64,000 bases of DNA from Acetobacter estunensis. Its GTDB lineage: Bacteria; Pseudomonadota; Alphaproteobacteria; Acetobacterales; Acetobacteraceae. The notes below the pieces were generated by a model, which made no database searches, was not told the DNA's origin, and was given only the letters and a program-made list of their open reading frames with translations. Every line of letters begins with the position of its first letter. Position 1 is the first letter of the stretch. A program made the translations under genes and the position numbers. Shown here one piece after another: positions 1 to 8,121 of the stretch. The DNA lies in the NCBI RefSeq assembly GCF_019083805.1, contig NZ_JAHRDV010000002.1:62001-126000 (forward strand). Direction: 5' to 3'.

Positions 1-1
1 T

Positions 2-415
2 GTGCCGACCGCGATCGAGGCGCGCTTGGGCACGCGCTATGCGGTCGATACGGTGCGTGCGCTCAGGAGGCGATTCCCACGTGCGCATTTTGTGTGGCTG
101 ATGGGCACGGATGTCTTTGCCGAGCTTCCGCGCTGGCATCGCTGGAAAACCTTTGTGCGGGAAGTGCCGATTGCCGTCATGCCTCGCCCGGGCAGCACGA
201 CGGCGGCGCTGCACGGCCAGACGGCGCAACGGCTGCGTCATGCGCGGCTGCCAGTGGGACGTATTCGTCAGCTTGTCGAAAAAACCCCTCCAGTCTGGGC
301 TTTTCTTCCGGGGCCACAGAACGGTATATCGGCAACTGCCCTGCGTCGTGCAGGCAGCGCAGAATCCTTACGTCAGACAGATCGGGCATCCACCCGGCAG
401 GAGATACGGTCATAG
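2..415 (+). CDS. nadD: Nicotinate-nucleotide adenylyltransferase, C-terminal part (5' end outside window)
   Basis: This is the C-terminal 137 residues of NadD, which adenylylates nicotinate mononucleotide to deamido-NAD in cytoplasmic NAD synthesis. The sequence shows the family's WLMGTDVFAELPRWHRW stretch and, near the end, NGISATALRR, which corresponds to the ISSTxIR nucleotide-binding motif. The N-terminal Rossmann start with the phosphate-binding GxFxPxHxxH motif lies upstream of the window, so the gene is incomplete here. It runs straight into rsfS, an arrangement common in Proteobacteria. The stop codon overlaps the proposed rsfS start. Confidence 0.85.
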   Translation: MPTAIEARLGTRYAVDTVRALRRRFPRAHFVWLMGTDVFAELPRWHRWKTFVREVPIAVMPRPGSTTAALHGQTAQRLRHARLPVGRIRQLVEKTPPVWAFLPGPQNGISATALRRAGSAESLRQTDRASTRQEIRS

Positions 416-990
416 CCAGGAAGCCCCCTTCCGATACGGAAGCCAAGCGTCGCACGGCGGGAGCCGGCCCGGCGTCTGCTGCGCCGCGTGTGTCTGCCAA
501 GTCCAAGGCAGCGACCAAGCCCGTCGATCCCGCTCTGGCGGAAGCCGTGAAGGCGCCCGGTACGCCCCGCAAGAAGGCCGCGGCTGCTGGCCCGCGCAAG
601 GAGACGAAGAAGCGTCCGCATGCGCCGGCGGATGAACTGGAGACGTATCTCAAGCTCATCACGGAAAGTATCGACGATGACAAAGGCGAGGACATCGTCG
701 TCATTGATCTGACGGGGCGTGCGTCTTTTGCTGATCGTATGGTGATCGCCACGGGCGTGGCGGATCGTCAGATCGCGGCCATGTCCCAGCATATCGAACG
801 CAAGCTGCGCGAAGCCGGTCTCAAGCGTATTCTCGTGGAGGGTGCGAACGGGTCCGATTGGGTGCTGATCGACGCGGGTGACATCGTCATCCATCTCTTC
901 AAGGCGGAAGCGCGCACGCTTTACGGGCTGGAACAGATGTGGGGCAGCGATCTCGACGAGACCACGGATGGTGAGGTCACCACACTCTGA
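412..990 (+). CDS. rsfS: Ribosomal silencing factor RsfS
   Basis: RsfS binds ribosomal protein L14 (uL14) and blocks subunit joining when nutrients run short. The last ~115 residues are the typical domain (DDDKGEDIVVIDLTGRASFA, then ADRQIAAMSQHIERKL and LYGLEQMW). It is preceded by an Ala/Lys/Pro-rich extension that is coding in codon use. The frame has no ATG, GTG or TTG near the nadD stop. An ATA at 412 lies 8 bases after AGGAG and overlaps the nadD stop in the manner of an ATGA junction, so I placed the start there. GTG at 490 or 547 are the conventional alternatives but lack a Shine-Dalgarno sequence. The product is certain; the start is not. Confidence 0.85.
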   Translation: MARKPPSDTEAKRRTAGAGPASAAPRVSAKSKAATKPVDPALAEAVKAPGTPRKKAAAAGPRKETKKRPHAPADELETYLKLITESIDDDKGEDIVVIDLTGRASFADRMVIATGVADRQIAAMSQHIERKLREAGLKRILVEGANGSDWVLIDAGDIVIHLFKAEARTLYGLEQMWGSDLDETTDGEVTTL

Positions 991-1227
991 TTGCGTCGTG
1001 GATCGGTGCGCTATAGTGCCGATCCCAAGCATGTTGGCGGACGACTCAGGTTGTTCCGACGTCCCCGTAACATGGACGATTACAATCCTGCTTGACCCCT
1101 GAAGTCCATTTCAAGCGTGCCTGATATTGCCGGTGATACGTCTTTTGCGTGCGTTCGCTCTGGCAAGGGTATCATGTGACAGTTCGGCATGTTGCTCAGG
1201 CCGCTCGTTCCTGCCATTGCAGGCGTC

Positions 1228-2346
1228 ATGACGAAGAGCGCGGATTTCGAGATATTTCTTGCCACCAACCCCGGTCTTGAAGCTGTGCTGTGCGATGAGG
1301 TGCGGCACAAGGGGTTCAAGCGACCGGTGGCCGTTCCGGGTGGTGTCATCACGCACGGTGGATGGCCCGAGGTATGGCGGGCCAATCTGTGGGTTCGGGG
1401 CGCGACGCGCGTTCTGGCTCGTATCGCTTCCTTCCGGGTCACGCATCTTGCACAACTCGATCAGTTGGCACGGCAGGTGCCGTGGGGCCACGTTCTGCGT
1501 GCGGATGTATCCTTCCGTGTCGAGGCCGTGTCTGTAGGTTCGCGCCTCTATCACGAAAAAGCGGTAGCCCAGCGGATCGGCACGGCCATTCATGAGACAT
1601 TGGGTGCTCTCCAAAGTCCCGACGCGGGAATTGTCGTCCGGGCGCGCGTAGAGCGCAATGTCTGCACATTGAGTGTCGATACGTCTGGCGAAATGCTGCA
1701 CCGGCGTGGGCACAAGCAGGCCGTCAACCGTGCTCCTCTTCGTGAGACAATGGCGTCCCTTTTTCTACGACAATGCGGTTTTACGGGAGAAGAGTCTGTG
1801 CTGGACCCGATGTGCGGCTCGGGCACATTCGTCATTGAAGCAGCGGAGATTGCGGCAAGGTTGAACCCCGGTCGGTCGCGGCATTTTACGTTTGAACAGC
1901 TTGCAACATTCGATGCGCAAGCATGGGAAAAGATGCGCAGCGTACAAAGCGTCCGTCCGCCTGCAGCAAGGTTTTATGGAAGTGACCGGGACGCAGGCGC
2001 AATCCGCATGAGCCGTGACAATGCGGAGCGGGCTGGGGTGGCAGCGTGGACGGAGTTCATGGAACGGACGATCAGCGAGATCACGCCACCGGAAGGACCG
2101 CCTGGCCTTGTCATAACCAATGCGCCTTATGGGAACCGAATTGGCGATCGGAAGCGTCTCATGCCGCTATATCGGGCCTTGGGGCAGGTGCTTCTGGCAC
2201 GTTTTGGAGGCTGGCGCGTGGGGTTGGTCACAACCGAACGGCATCTGGCCGAGGCAACGGGGTTGCCGTTTCTTGCGCCCGAAGCGCCTGTACCGCATGG
2301 TGGTCTGCGGGTTACATTGTTTCGGACCGCACCGCTGCCTCGATAA
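1228..2346 (+). CDS. THUMP-domain class I SAM-dependent RNA methyltransferase (RlmL/YpsC-like)
   Basis: The protein resembles the RlmL/YpsC family, which methylates guanine N2 in 23S rRNA. It opens with FEIFLATNPGLEAVL, carries a THUMP region over roughly residues 50-150, then a Rossmann methyltransferase domain with LDPMCGSGTFVIEAA (SAM-binding) and the catalytic-type NAPYGNRIG motif (N-x-P-Y). At 372 residues it matches the stand-alone methyltransferase without the second RlmK domain. An ATG at 1189 in the same frame would add 13 residues, but homologues usually begin close to the FEIFLAT motif, so 1228 is preferred. The exact rRNA target is inferred only at family level. Confidence 0.85.
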   Translation: MTKSADFEIFLATNPGLEAVLCDEVRHKGFKRPVAVPGGVITHGGWPEVWRANLWVRGATRVLARIASFRVTHLAQLDQLARQVPWGHVLRADVSFRVEAVSVGSRLYHEKAVAQRIGTAIHETLGALQSPDAGIVVRARVERNVCTLSVDTSGEMLHRRGHKQAVNRAPLRETMASLFLRQCGFTGEESVLDPMCGSGTFVIEAAEIAARLNPGRSRHFTFEQLATFDAQAWEKMRSVQSVRPPAARFYGSDRDAGAIRMSRDNAERAGVAAWTEFMERTISEITPPEGPPGLVITNAPYGNRIGDRKRLMPLYRALGQVLLARFGGWRVGLVTTERHLAEATGLPFLAPEAPVPHGGLRVTLFRTAPLPR

Positions 2347-2436
2347 GCGCATTTGACACCGCATGATGGTCTCGCGTTCCTGCATGCGGCATAGATGGGA
2401 AATGGCTGAGATCTTTTTTTTTCGAGCGATGTCTTC

Positions 2437-2892
2437 ATGCGCCTGATAGCCATTGGACGCATGAAAGATTCCCACGAACGCGCTCTTATCGAGCGTTACT
2501 GCAAGCGTCTTGATCCATCTCTGACGATTACGGAACTGCCGGATGGAAGAGGAGCGCCGGTCGAAATCAAACGACGTGAGGCCTCCGCCCTTCTCGGGGC
2601 GCTGCCGGATCGTGCCCTCGTGGTGGCTCTCGATCTGGGGGGAAAGGTTCTGACCAGTGAAGCATTTTCGGCGCGGCTTTCAGGATGGCTGGAAACGGGA
2701 CGAACTGTCTGTTTCTTGATCGGGGGAGCCGAAGGATTTGATGCCTCCGTTATAGAACGCGCGGACGCGACCCTGTCGCTGGGGAGCATGACCTGGCCGC
2801 ACATGCTGGCGCGGATCATGCTGGTGGAACAGATATACAGGGCTCGCGCTATCGCCAGCGGTCATCCCTATCATCGCTCGGGTCGTCCCTGA
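2437..2892 (+). CDS. rlmH: 23S rRNA (pseudouridine1915-N3)-methyltransferase
   Basis: RlmH is a SPOUT-class methyltransferase that modifies pseudouridine 1915 in helix 69 of 23S rRNA. The 151-residue protein has the full family signature: FLIGGAEGFD (knot and SAM pocket), LSLGSMTWPHMLARIMLVEQ and the terminal HPYHRSGRP. The length is normal for the family. It is the last gene of the nadD-rsfS-methyltransferase-rlmH group; nadD-rsfS-rlmH is a widespread gene order, here with an RNA methyltransferase inserted. A T-run lies just upstream at 2416-2422. Confidence 0.95.
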   Translation: MRLIAIGRMKDSHERALIERYCKRLDPSLTITELPDGRGAPVEIKRREASALLGALPDRALVVALDLGGKVLTSEAFSARLSGWLETGRTVCFLIGGAEGFDASVIERADATLSLGSMTWPHMLARIMLVEQIYRARAIASGHPYHRSGRP

Positions 2893-3069
2893 GACGGCGC
2901 TAAGTGTGGGGCGAATACGTCACTTTGGGGGAAAAGAAACACGCCGTCCCGTTTCGATTTGACTTGGTGGGGACGCAACCATATCGCTAATAAATCGTTA
3001 AAGCCGATTCCATACTTGCTCGGGAGCCAGAGGAAACGGTCACGTATTTTAGTAGGGATATGATTGCAG

Positions 3070-4773
3070 ATGACTGATTCTTCGCAGATTCTTGCAGCGG
3101 CGACGAGCGGTACATCTTCGACGGATCAGACCTTGGCAGCAGTGACGCCCGCCGCGTCCACGGCGGACACATTGGCCGCAGCCTATAGTACAACGACGGA
3201 TACGACGCCTGTTGCGACGACGGGGGCTACTGCCTCTGATTACACAAGCAACAGCGCAACGGTGGCGAGCGCTGCTGACACTCTCGCCACTACGGGAACC
3301 GGAACTGCCACGTCTTCATCGTCTACGACATCTTCAACATCGACCAATGGTAGTGGCAGCCTGACGTTTCTGTCTACGGACACGGCACAGACCACGTCTT
3401 CCACCACCTCTGCGAACGATGCTTTCAGCTGGTCCAGCACGATCTATCCAACGAAGCCGTTTTTTGTGTCTACCCAAACAGATCAGTTGATCGATGACAG
3501 CGTGACATGGGCGTACCAGTCGGTTCTTGGGCGTACGCCGACGAGTGCTGAACTGAGCAGCAGTGCGTCCGACATTACCGTCGTGAAGATGGATTCCTAT
3601 GGGGATTATTACTCGGATTATTCCGGATTGGTCAGTTCGCTGGCGCAATCATCGACAGCGAGTAGCGCACTCCAGTCCCTGTTCGTGGATCTGACGGGCG
3701 ATGAGGCATCTTCCAGCGTCATCAGTCAGGGGCAATCGATGCTGGCCGCAGGCGATACGTTCGCCTCTCTGAAGCAGGATGTGGTCTATTCCCAAGGCAC
3801 GGCGGACGCCATTATCGCGGCGTATGCCGACAAAGTGGGTGTGACGGTCACGGCAGACAGCGATCAGGTCGCGTCATGGCGCGCGGCGATGGTGTCGAGC
3901 GATGTGACGCTGGACGGTTTCGTGCAGCAACTGACCCATAGCGATCTTGCCAGCAGCGCGATCAGCAATGTTTATCAGCAAAAAGCCGATGTGACGGCAT
4001 GGCAGGGGCAGATTTCCTATTGGGAGGATTATCTTGCGACGGGAGGAAATTATAGTGCCTTCGTGCAGACGATCTCTTCGGGTGTTGAAGTTCAGGATCT
4101 GATCGTTCAGACTTATGAGCGCATAGCAGATGTAACCCCCGCCGATTATCAGGTAGCAAGTTGGGAAAGCAGCTTTGCCTCAGGTGATAATTATCAGGAT
4201 CTGATCCAGAGTGTCAGTCACGGTGCGGAAGCTCAGGCACTCATTCAGTCGGTTTATCTGGATAAGGCTGATTTTACGGCCTCGGATTATCAAATAACGG
4301 GTTGGGAAGACAGTTTTGCTGCGGGTTCCGGCTATCAGGATTTGATCCAGTGTGTCAGCCATGGAGAGGAAGCGGCCGCTGACATCACAAATATTTATCA
4401 GGAGAAAGTAGGCATTACGCCGCTTACGTATCAGATCAGTAGTTGGGAAGATGTTCTTGCGGCCGGTTCGACACATGATTCGGTGGTTTACTGGGTAACG
4501 CACGGACAAGAAGCGGCGAGCGAGGTCAGCAGCGCCTATTCGCGAATTCTGGGAGAGACCGTTTCAACGGACACTATCAGCGACTGGGAAAATCAGTTGC
4601 AGGCTGGGGCATCCCGCACCACGCTTCTGTATACACTTTCCCATGGCGATGCGGCGCAGGCTCTTATTACGGCTTTCTATGAGAACACGGCGTCCCGCGA
4701 GCCCACCGCTGACGAAATGACCGCAGCCGAGAATGAACTTCAGGGGACAGGGGCCTATACCGATTTCACCTGA
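3070..4773 (+). CDS. Ser/Thr-rich protein with about eight 47-residue repeats (DUF4214-like)
   Basis: The protein has 567 residues. The first ~135 are low-complexity Ser/Thr/Ala. From about residue 140 onward it consists of tandem units of ~47 residues with the pattern (A/S)-hydrophobic-x-x-hydrophobic-Y ... (hydrophobic)SxWE ... (F/L)xxxLxxxLSHGxEA; examples are YQITGWEDSFAAGSGYQDLI and YQISSWEDVLAAGSTHDSVV. This resembles DUF4214-type repeats found in bacterial surface and RTX-associated proteins, although no glycine-rich calcium repeats are present. No classical signal peptide or membrane segment is visible, so export would need a C-terminal or unrecognised signal. ATG at 3070 is preferred over TTG at 3064. 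Cell-surface function is inference. Confidence 0.7.
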   Translation: MTDSSQILAAATSGTSSTDQTLAAVTPAASTADTLAAAYSTTTDTTPVATTGATASDYTSNSATVASAADTLATTGTGTATSSSSTTSSTSTNGSGSLTFLSTDTAQTTSSTTSANDAFSWSSTIYPTKPFFVSTQTDQLIDDSVTWAYQSVLGRTPTSAELSSSASDITVVKMDSYGDYYSDYSGLVSSLAQSSTASSALQSLFVDLTGDEASSSVISQGQSMLAAGDTFASLKQDVVYSQGTADAIIAAYADKVGVTVTADSDQVASWRAAMVSSDVTLDGFVQQLTHSDLASSAISNVYQQKADVTAWQGQISYWEDYLATGGNYSAFVQTISSGVEVQDLIVQTYERIADVTPADYQVASWESSFASGDNYQDLIQSVSHGAEAQALIQSVYLDKADFTASDYQITGWEDSFAAGSGYQDLIQCVSHGEEAAADITNIYQEKVGITPLTYQISSWEDVLAAGSTHDSVVYWVTHGQEAASEVSSAYSRILGETVSTDTISDWENQLQAGASRTTLLYTLSHGDAAQALITAFYENTASREPTADEMTAAENELQGTGAYTDFT

Positions 4774-4823
4774 GGACATTGGATGAGGGGTGGCTCTCTT
4801 TCATTGAGAGCCGCTTGAGAGGT

Positions 4824-5645
4824 TTAACGCAGCGCGCGATGCCCTGCTTTCCAGCCTCGGTCAAAATTGAGATCGTGGGTTCGCCGCTGTTCGATGCCGG
4901 CCAGCTTCCGTTGAGCGGTAAAACAACTCAGAGCGAAATCTTCCGTGCCATCACATCGTCTGACTGTGTGAGCATTGGTTCCGGCTGCCCAATACAGCGC
5001 TCCTTTGCGGCTTTCGCCAGAGAGTGAACGCACCCAGCGGTCCCATTTCTTCCGGGCGGTTTCTCCGGCAACGAAAGAACCAGATGAGGTTGTGACGGCA
5101 GGCTTATCGGGAGCTGAAGCAGGTTCAGGTGAGGCTGTAGTCGTTTTGAGCTCTGGAGCGATTGCTGGAGCCGGAGCAGGCGGTTGCTCCAGCGTCTTCG
5201 AAGCTTCTGAGATGGCCGGAGCGTCCTCACGTGCGACCGTACTGGGTTGTGGAAGTGGCGCTGGAGGGGCTGGCTCTAGCGGGTGAATAGCCGTGTCGGC
5301 GCTCTTTTGCTCGGGCAAAGGGGCAAGGCTCACTTCGGGAGTGGGAAGAGAAGAGCGGTTGAGCCATTCGCTTGCTCCTTGCGCAAGAAGCAGCAGGGCG
5401 ACAATGGCGCCGAGACCTTTGCAGACATTTCCCGTGATATTCCAGACACGTGGAAAAACGCCTGAACGAACAGGTGGGATGTTTTTTTCCTGTAATGCTT
5501 CCGCGGATGAAGAAGCCGTCGCAGTCTCTCCTTTGCCGGCTGTCGCTTCTTCTTCTCTATGTGCGGCGTCCGCGCAGTAACGCGAGCAATAATGCCCGAA
5601 TTCCTTACCCTCGAAGGGTTCTCCGCACCACGAACAATGACGCAC
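4824..5645 (-). CDS. Hypothetical zinc-ribbon membrane protein with proline-rich linker
   Basis: I do not recognise a family for this 273-residue protein. The N-terminus has four cysteines spaced as a zinc ribbon (C4, C7, C20, C24). A single hydrophobic segment at about residues 78-97 should be a membrane helix. A long Ala/Pro/Glu-rich region (about 100-200) follows, probably an extended linker. The C-terminal ~70 residues contain a conserved-looking patch starting KKWDRWVRSLSG with two cysteines. The layout (metal site inside, one helix, Pro-rich spacer, small outer domain) fits an envelope protein. It converges with the repeat-protein gene, whose stop lies about 50 bases away. Confidence 0.6.
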   Translation of the reverse strand: MRHCSWCGEPFEGKEFGHYCSRYCADAAHREEEATAGKGETATASSSAEALQEKNIPPVRSGVFPRVWNITGNVCKGLGAIVALLLLAQGASEWLNRSSLPTPEVSLAPLPEQKSADTAIHPLEPAPPAPLPQPSTVAREDAPAISEASKTLEQPPAPAPAIAPELKTTTASPEPASAPDKPAVTTSSGSFVAGETARKKWDRWVRSLSGESRKGALYWAAGTNAHTVRRCDGTEDFALSCFTAQRKLAGIEQRRTHDLNFDRGWKAGHRALR

Positions 5646-5869
5646 GCTTCTCCGTCTCCCGTCATGTGGAGGGCCGCGCGGTGTGCCAACAAGCCGCTAG
5701 GGCGGTTTCGCGGTCCGGTAAGGCAAAATAGCCTTGATCCAGCGAAGGTGGAAGAGAAGTTAAGGGCAGCTTAGTGAAAATCGATATCTTTTTTTGTGCA
5801 GGAAAAAGATATCCAGAATACCTGTTTAGATTGAAGTGAACTGGCTGCTCAGGGGCGGCGGTTCCGGTG

Positions 5870-6811
5870 TTAAGGGAGAGCGGAGATGGATGATGGGTCC
5901 ATGGTCTGCTGTTCATCGTCCCATTCCCGGCAAGCCTCACGTAATGTCGAGACAAAACGGCTGACCAGAGGGGTGGGACGTCCTTTCAGCACTGCGATGG
6001 CCAGTGAAGCGCGTGGAGCAGGTTCCTCGATCGGATGAAATGTCACGCCTCCCGCGTGGATCTGAGATAATGAGCGGGGCACAACGGATACGCCCAGTCC
6101 TGCCGCCACCAGAGGAACCGTTGCCGCGATCTGGGGAGCTTGCTGGCCCATCCGGGGCGTGAAGCCCGCGTTCTGACATGCCGAGAGAATGGCGTCATGA
6201 AAGCCCGGACCAAGTTCGCGAGGAAAGATGATGAGCGGTTCATGTTCGAGCATGGACAGCCGGATCGCGCCATCGCCCGCGTGAGTATGGCCGCTTGGGA
6301 GTGCGGCGACCGTCGGTTCATCGAGCAGCGGATAAACGGCAAGGTTGTCCTCGTCCATCATGGGAGGGCGGACTACGGCCACATCCACCCGACGCTCATG
6401 AAGGGCGGTGGACAGCGCAGGTGTGTTGCTCTCCTCAAAAGAGACCACCACCTCCGGCCATGTCTCGCGGAAACGGCGGATGACCTGGGGAATGATGGGC
6501 AGCAGTGACACAGCTCCGGCAAGTCCAACACGCAGATGTCCGCGTTCGCCGCGCGAAAGACCTTGGGCCAGAGCCTGAAACTCACCACTCATGGAGAGAA
6601 TGGCCTGAGCCTGAGGCAAGAGTGCTGCTCCCACTTCGGTCAGTTCCACGCCACGGGTCATGCGATGGAAAAGCGTGGCCCCCAACAGGCGCTCGAATTG
6701 TTTGATCTGTTGACTGAGGGGAGGCTGTTCCATGCCCAGAGCACCGGCTGCCCGGGTGAAGCTGCCGTGTTCGGCCACGGCCACGAAATAGCGCAGATGC
6801 CTCAGTTCCAT
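5870..6811 (-). CDS. LysR-family transcriptional regulator
   Basis: This is a 313-residue LysR-type regulator. Residues 1-60 are the winged helix-turn-helix (MELRHLRYFVAVAEHGSFTR, then QPPLSQQIKQFERLLG). The rest is the periplasmic-binding-like effector domain, with an HEPLIIFPRELGPGF stretch like that of the BenM/CatM and aromatic-catabolism subgroup. The effector and targets are unknown. No divergent gene lies upstream, where a co-regulated target is usually found: the next gene is a lipoprotein on the same strand. The target is therefore probably elsewhere. Confidence 0.9.
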   Translation of the reverse strand: MELRHLRYFVAVAEHGSFTRAAGALGMEQPPLSQQIKQFERLLGATLFHRMTRGVELTEVGAALLPQAQAILSMSGEFQALAQGLSRGERGHLRVGLAGAVSLLPIIPQVIRRFRETWPEVVVSFEESNTPALSTALHERRVDVAVVRPPMMDEDNLAVYPLLDEPTVAALPSGHTHAGDGAIRLSMLEHEPLIIFPRELGPGFHDAILSACQNAGFTPRMGQQAPQIAATVPLVAAGLGVSVVPRSLSQIHAGGVTFHPIEEPAPRASLAIAVLKGRPTPLVSRFVSTLREACREWDDEQQTMDPSSISALP

Positions 6812-6914
6812 GGTTTGCTCCTCTCATGCTGGAGAAGCCGGGTCAATTGAGAGCGCTCTTCTGTGAAGCCGGAATGATCGTCACATTTTCGGTGACGGAT
6901 GGGATAGGTTAAAT

Positions 6915-7277
6915 TTAACGAGAACGTCCCCGGCCGCCGCCGCGTGGGCCACCTCCACTCGGTGGATGATTGCCTGCGCTGCCATGGGGGCGTCCGCCAT
7001 CGTGCGGACCGGGTCCATTTCGTCCACCTCCACCATGTAGCGGGCCGCCGGGCGGCATTCCGCGCCAACCTCTTCCGGGTTTTGGACCACGGTCATAAGC
7101 CCAGCCGGGACCGGGAGGAGGGCCTCTCCGCCAGCCACCGCCCCATGCGGGAGGAGGCGGGCCGAAACCACCGTAGTATGGTCTTCCGCTGTAGCCGGAA
7201 TAGCTATATCCACCGTAGCAACCGGATAGCGCCAGCATGACAGAAGCAAGAATGGTGATCTTGTGTGCGTGTGACAA
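6915..7277 (-). CDS. Gly/Pro-rich small lipoprotein
   Basis: The protein has a signal sequence ending in the lipobox LALSGC, so it should be cleaved, lipidated and anchored in an envelope membrane. The mature part is almost entirely Gly, Pro, Arg, Tyr and His in low-complexity order (GGYSYSGYSG, then a GPPPP-type run and a GGGPRGGGRGR tail). No enzymatic domain is visible. A TTG at 7277 has AAGAGG six bases upstream and gives a standard-length signal peptide. A GTG at 7310 in frame would lengthen the N-terminus by 11 residues. The role is unknown. Confidence 0.6.
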   Translation of the reverse strand: MSHAHKITILASVMLALSGCYGGYSYSGYSGRPYYGGFGPPPPAWGGGWRRGPPPGPGWAYDRGPKPGRGWRGMPPGGPLHGGGGRNGPGPHDGGRPHGSAGNHPPSGGGPRGGGRGRSR

Positions 7278-7505
7278 TGCGGGCCTCTTGTTTGATGGCA
7301 GGCAGGACACGGGGGCTCAACGGTATCAGGAGTGGCGCTGCAGTAAGGGACCAATATTAACGTCGAGAGGAGTGGAGCGGTTTCTGTTGGTCAAACAACG
7401 TGGAATTGGGCGTGTCGTTCACGCCTACCATTAGGCGATAAGAAGCTTTCAAGGGTTATGGAGGTGATGGAAGAAATTATTGCCACCTGAGAAAGCTGTT
7501 TTTGT

Positions 7506-7727
7506 ATGAGCACCCTCAACGACTGCCGACCTCCGGAAGGGACGGAAAGTGGAACCAGACATGTTCTGGAATATAATTCTGAATCTACAGATGTTTTTGT
7601 GTGGACAGGAGATGTCTGGGACATCATTCCACCAGCCAATATCGACGCTCTCAAGATGGGCAAGGATGGGTGGCGTTATGTTTGCGCATGCGCTTCCCCG
7701 GTCGTGAAAGAAGCGACTGAAAGATGA
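7506..7727 (+). CDS. Small hypothetical protein (73 aa)
   Basis: This short open frame has balanced amino-acid content and a plausible protein-like stretch (TDVFVWTGDVWDIIPP, then GWRYVCACASP). It overlaps a 172-residue frame on the opposite strand, which is richer in Phe, Arg and Ser and looks less like a protein. The Shine-Dalgarno signal is weak. I do not recognise a family. It could be a conserved small protein or chance. Confidence 0.4.
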   Translation: MSTLNDCRPPEGTESGTRHVLEYNSESTDVFVWTGDVWDIIPPANIDALKMGKDGWRYVCACASPVVKEATER

Positions 7728-8121
7728 AACGATGAATCGGAAATTCATTGGAATTTTAAAGAAGGAATGATTCTTACGTTGAATGGTTGCAGGAACTCTG
7801 TGGGCCGTAACTGCATTAGTTTTATATGCAGATAGTAAGTTATCAAAGTCCAGGGTCGTCATAAGAAACGAAAGAGATGCGATCAACGCTGCAAGTTCGT
7901 GTCCTGCTTTCTCTTTCTCTGAAATGAATCGATGATGGACAATTGTCAGGGATGCTCGTCTGCACAAGGAACAATTGAAACATGTGAGTGCGCAGGTAGC
8001 ATGCCGATGATGGGATGAGCCGTTGCGGCAATTTCTGGCGCGAACCCAATCGAAGAGGAAGCGGCAGGTTTCCCGATAATGAATTTCGTTGGCGCGGAAT
8101 AGCAGGGAAGGCAGAAAAGAG
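7728..8121. other. Intergenic stretch without recognisable genes
   Basis: This ~390-base stretch is less GC-rich than its surroundings. I see no gene, tRNA or repeat in it. A minus-strand open frame crosses part of it (up to about 7967) and encodes a Phe/Ser-rich sequence without recognisable motifs. A purine-rich stretch just before 8122 is the likely ribosome binding site of the aquaporin gene. Confidence 0.4.

Noticed and set aside
7449-7967. 172-residue minus-strand frame
   Set aside because: Phe/Ser/Arg-rich without motif, overlaps the better-looking 73-residue frame on the plus strand; kept only as doubtful.
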